From Willaertia magna (lineage: Eukaryota > Heterolobosea > Eutetramitea > Acrasida > Naegleriidae): a stretch of DNA of 11,509 nucleotides. The stretch spans positions 1-11,509 of the forward strand of contig CADWAF010001382.1 in the NCBI GenBank assembly GCA_902984215.1, given 5' to 3'. A model generated the notes under the pieces. That model was not told the DNA's origin and ran no database searches. It saw only the letters and a list, made by a program, of their open reading frames with translations. Each line of letters begins with the position of its first letter. Positions within the stretch are counted from its first letter, which is position 1. Shown here one piece after another: positions 9,701-11,509 of this stretch. The position numbers were made by a program, and so were the translations under genes.

Positions 9701-10854
9701 ACATTCATTTATAACGTCAAATATATCATCTACATATTTCTTTATAGGTTGACCAACTCTTAAAGTTAATTCTCCTAAAGATAAAAAACAAGTAGCTCTT
9801 TCAAAATTACTTTTTAAAGATTCTAATATTAAACTTATAGATCTATGTAAATATTTTTCATTAAATCTTTCTCCAAAAAACTTTGCTAATTTTGGAACTA
9901 ATTCAATTACAGATTTTCTAACTAATTTATCTTTATGTTGTTGAAATCCTAAAACTGTATTACATATCATATCAAATTCATCTCTTAATACATTACCAGC
10001 AAATAATAATAATTCACCTATGGCTAATAATGCACCATGAACTAATTCCGATTTATTTCCTCTAAAATTATTCTTTGTTTGAGCATAAATCTCTTCATAA
10101 TACATATTCCTAAAATTTGTTTGTCTTTCTGAAATTAATCCTAATACAGCATGCAAAGCCTGAACACTACTTAATCTAACTAAAACTTGTGAATCTGTTA
10201 AACCATTCCAAATAATTTTAATAAATTTTTGAACGTGTTCGTAAAATAAAGTTTGAGAGTTTTCCGCTAATTCTTTTAATAATAAAACTGCGGCTGCATA
10301 ACGTTTATCATCTTTTTTTGAAGATTCATCTTCTAACCATTCTAATGCACGATAGATCTCTATTTCAACCCATTGTGCTGTCAATGTTTTAGATGAATCA
10401 CTACTAACTCTAGCTAATTTACCAAATGATTTAGATACCATAACAATTAATTGAAAATCATTTATTCTATCCGCTAAAGTACTTAAATATTTAGATAATT
10501 TTTGAATTTTTCTTTGTTCATCATATTTTACATCAATTAATAAATCTATTAACGTTATTGCTGCAATTTTATTATCTTTTGAATCTAAAAATTCTTGAAT
10601 TTTAAGAAATGTATCCTCTATAAATTTTGTAAAATTTTCTTTTGAATATTCCCGTGAAGCTTTTTCAGTCTAAATTTTTAAATCATAATAATCGGAAGTT
10701 ATTTAGATGATGATTATCTTTTACTTACTTGTACCCGAAATTGTTCTTTCCCTAAATTTCTTTGTTCTTCACTTTTTGATGTTAAATTATTATATATTTC
10801 CACTAGTAAATATTCATTGTTTGTGGAATTTATAGTATTGTTGGTATTACTCAT
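3758..10854 (-). CDS. TOR: Target of rapamycin (TOR) serine/threonine kinase, complete, 2345 aa in two exons
   Basis: Coding sequence joins 10854-10729 and 10669-3758 (minus strand). An in-frame TAA at 10869-10867 lies just upstream of the ATG. Parts in order: HEAT-repeat solenoid about 1-1200, FAT domain about 1215-1745, FRB domain about 1785-1890, PI3K-like kinase domain about 1926-2200, Ser/acidic linker about 2200-2310, FATC tail ending GWCPFW. Catalytic residues are intact: Lys1959 in LLKGHEDLRQDE, Asp2110 and Asn2115 in GDRHPSNL, and DFG Asp2129. Spacings FRB Ser1807 to Lys1959 (152) and Lys to Asp2110 (151) equal those in human mTOR. TOR is the central kinase of TORC1/TORC2, sensing nutrients and controlling growth and autophagy. 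Human mTOR is 2549 residues, so this is a full-length, slightly short member. The second exon is 6912 bases with no interruption. Identification is certain; exon 1 is inferred from frame and splice signals. Confidence 0.97.
3781..3786 (+). terminator. Polyadenylation hexamer AATAAA of the cyclase-like gene
   Basis: This is an exact plus-strand AATAAA 29 bases after the cyclase-like stop codon (3749-3751). It lies opposite codons of the TOR FATC domain, so the transcript would need to run through at least the last 10 TOR codons in antisense. Its position is right for a short protist 3' UTR; use of the site is inferred. Confidence 0.5.
10670..10728 (-). other. 59-base phase-0 intron near the 5' end of TOR
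   Basis: On the minus strand the donor is GTACAA|GTAAGTA and the acceptor AAAATTTAG|ACTGAA. The frame after the acceptor runs without a stop into the long TOR frame, and an in-frame TAG straddles the acceptor (10672-10670), so the upstream frame cannot continue unspliced. Exon 1 (42 codons) ends NLGKEQFRVQ, and exon 2 starts TEKASREY and leads into a helical HEAT-like stretch (KLSKYLSTLADRINDF) that resembles the start of TOR proteins. The intron contains CATCTAAAT, a possible branch site, and is very AT-rich. Confidence 0.85.
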
Positions 10855-11320
10855 TATTATTATTAATTAAAATTTGTATTGATTTTATTTATTGAAATCG
10901 AAGAAAAAAATTTTTAATCTTCTTTGCTCCGAAATGATGGGTGATGTGACAATTTTTTCTTTTGAAATGAAAAAGCAACTAGATGACAATAAGGGACCAT
11001 TGCAGGACGTCATAGCAAAGCCACAACAACACCAAACAACTAACCACCCAGTACTTTATTTTGCTTCTAAACCAAAAATTTTTTAAAAACCATAAAACTG
11101 TAGTCTCAACATGAATTTGTTGCAAGGAAAGTATACAACGGAATCTTCACATATGTTCTTCTCATTAGACAATTTTAATGAACCTGCGGTTGTAATTTTA
11201 TAGTAGCTTGCGATTACAATAATATCGATTATAATCTATCTGTCAACAGTCATTGAAATTTTTTAGCAATAAAAAGCGATATTTTCGCTAATTTCAATTT
11301 CATCATCCACAAAAAAAACA
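10855..11320. promoter_or_regulatory. Divergent intergenic region between TOR and a secreted-protein gene
   Basis: These 466 bases separate the TOR start (leftward) from the secreted-protein start (rightward), so they should hold both promoters. The 65 bases next to TOR are extremely AT-rich and give a leader ending TTAATTAATAATAATG. A central part (about 10925-11065) is visibly less AT-rich and contains GACGTCAT (11007-11014), which resembles a bZIP site. Near the secreted gene lie CGATTA repeats (11211-11235), a short hairpin AGCGA/TCGCT (11275-11289) and an A-rich leader (AAAAAAAACAATG). A 50-codon ATG frame at 10934-11086 exists but resembles no protein I know. No tRNA, rRNA or mobile element was seen. 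Confidence 0.5.
11211..11235 (+). repeat. Paired CGATTAYAAT direct repeat in promoter region
   Basis: CGATTACAAT (11211-11220) and CGATTATAAT (11226-11235) match at 9 of 10 positions and are spaced 15 bases start to start. They lie 85-110 bases upstream of the secreted-protein ATG. The second copy sits in the perfect palindrome GATTATAATC (11227-11236). A reversed relative, TTGTAAT, occurs at about 11190-11196. These are candidate transcription-factor sites, but AT-rich DNA gives such matches by chance. Confidence 0.3.
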
Positions 11321-11509
11321 ATGAAACAATTCTTAGCAATTTTATTAGTTGCATTATTTGCAGTCACCTTCGCTGCAGCTCAACAAACCGAAGCAGACAA
11401 ATACAATTTATTAAAGAAACTCTTCGGTATCCCACAAGATTACACTTTGGGTCGTTTTGATGAAGAAGCAGACTTAAGTTATATTAGATATTTATTACAA
11501 GACGAACAA
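11321..11509 (+). CDS. Small secreted protein, 5' part (3' end outside window), function unknown
   Basis: The frame opens at ATG 11321 and stays open to the window end (63 codons, no stop). Residues 1-20 form a textbook signal peptide: Met-Lys-Gln, a hydrophobic core FLAILLVALFAVTF, then small residues AAA before QQ, with cleavage likely after about residue 20. The mature start is charged and probably helical (EADKYNLLKKLFGIPQDY). I do not recognise a family; it could be a pro-region of a secreted enzyme or a small secreted or vacuolar protein. Many codons end in C (TTC, ACC, GAC, TAC, ATC, CTC), unlike the A/T-ending style of its neighbours, and the start context is A-rich. Both suggest high expression. 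The call of coding and secretion is firm; function is open. Confidence 0.8.
   Translation, partial: MKQFLAILLVALFAVTFAAAQQTEADKYNLLKKLFGIPQDYTLGRFDEEADLSYIRYLLQDEQ

Noticed and set aside
10934..11086. 50-codon ATG frame in the divergent intergenic region
   Set aside because: No recognisable motif and no clear coding signature beyond a less AT-rich composition; it could be a small or upstream ORF, but this cannot be supported from sequence alone.
11111..11203. 30-codon ATG frame upstream of the secreted-protein gene
   Set aside because: Short, no motif, and within the expected rate of chance frames; probably untranslated or upstream of the transcript start.
1..11509. CRISPR arrays, insertion sequences, tRNA or rRNA genes, bacterial operon signals
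   Set aside because: No regularly spaced repeats, transposase-like frames, cloverleaf boxes or rRNA signatures were seen; the gene content is plainly eukaryotic.

Overview
The window looks like nuclear DNA of a protist, most likely a heterolobosean amoeboflagellate of the Naegleria type. The reasons are the strong AT bias (roughly 30% GC by eye), large genes with very few short GTAAGT...AG introns, tight gene packing, and a mix of sensor proteins (PAS-RGS, Cache-cyclase) next to a canonical eukaryotic TOR kinase. The species is inferred from gene style, not proven. Nothing prokaryotic, viral or transposon-like was seen.

Layout: (1) bases 1-1049, plus strand, hold the 3' part of a membrane-anchored PAS-RGS regulator whose 5' end lies outside the window. 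(2) Bases 1273-3751, plus strand, hold a two-exon receptor: TM, extracellular Cache sensor, TM, HAMP-like linker, class III nucleotide-cyclase domain, helical tail. Its cyclase domain appears to have lost several catalytic residues. A 46-base intron (3364-3409) hides its last 113 residues, which otherwise look like a separate ORF with no ATG. (3) Bases 10854-3758, minus strand, hold a complete target-of-rapamycin (TOR) kinase of 2345 residues, with a 42-codon first exon and a 59-base intron (10670-10728). (4) Bases 10855-11320 are a divergent intergenic/promoter region. (5) From 11321 to the window end, plus strand, is the start of a small secreted protein that I do not recognise.

The cyclase-like gene and TOR converge with only 6 bases between stop codons. 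The TOR polyadenylation hexamer fills those 6 bases and the cyclase gene's hexamer lies inside the last TOR codons, so the two mRNAs should overlap tail to tail. The two plus-strand sensor genes are tandem neighbours and both belong to G-protein/cyclic-nucleotide style signalling; TOR is the nutrient/growth controller. A functional link between them is only speculation from proximity.

Main corrections to a naive ORF reading: the TOR start is 413 bases upstream of the first ATG of the long ORF, adding 118 residues, and the cyclase-like protein is 810 rather than 709 residues long.
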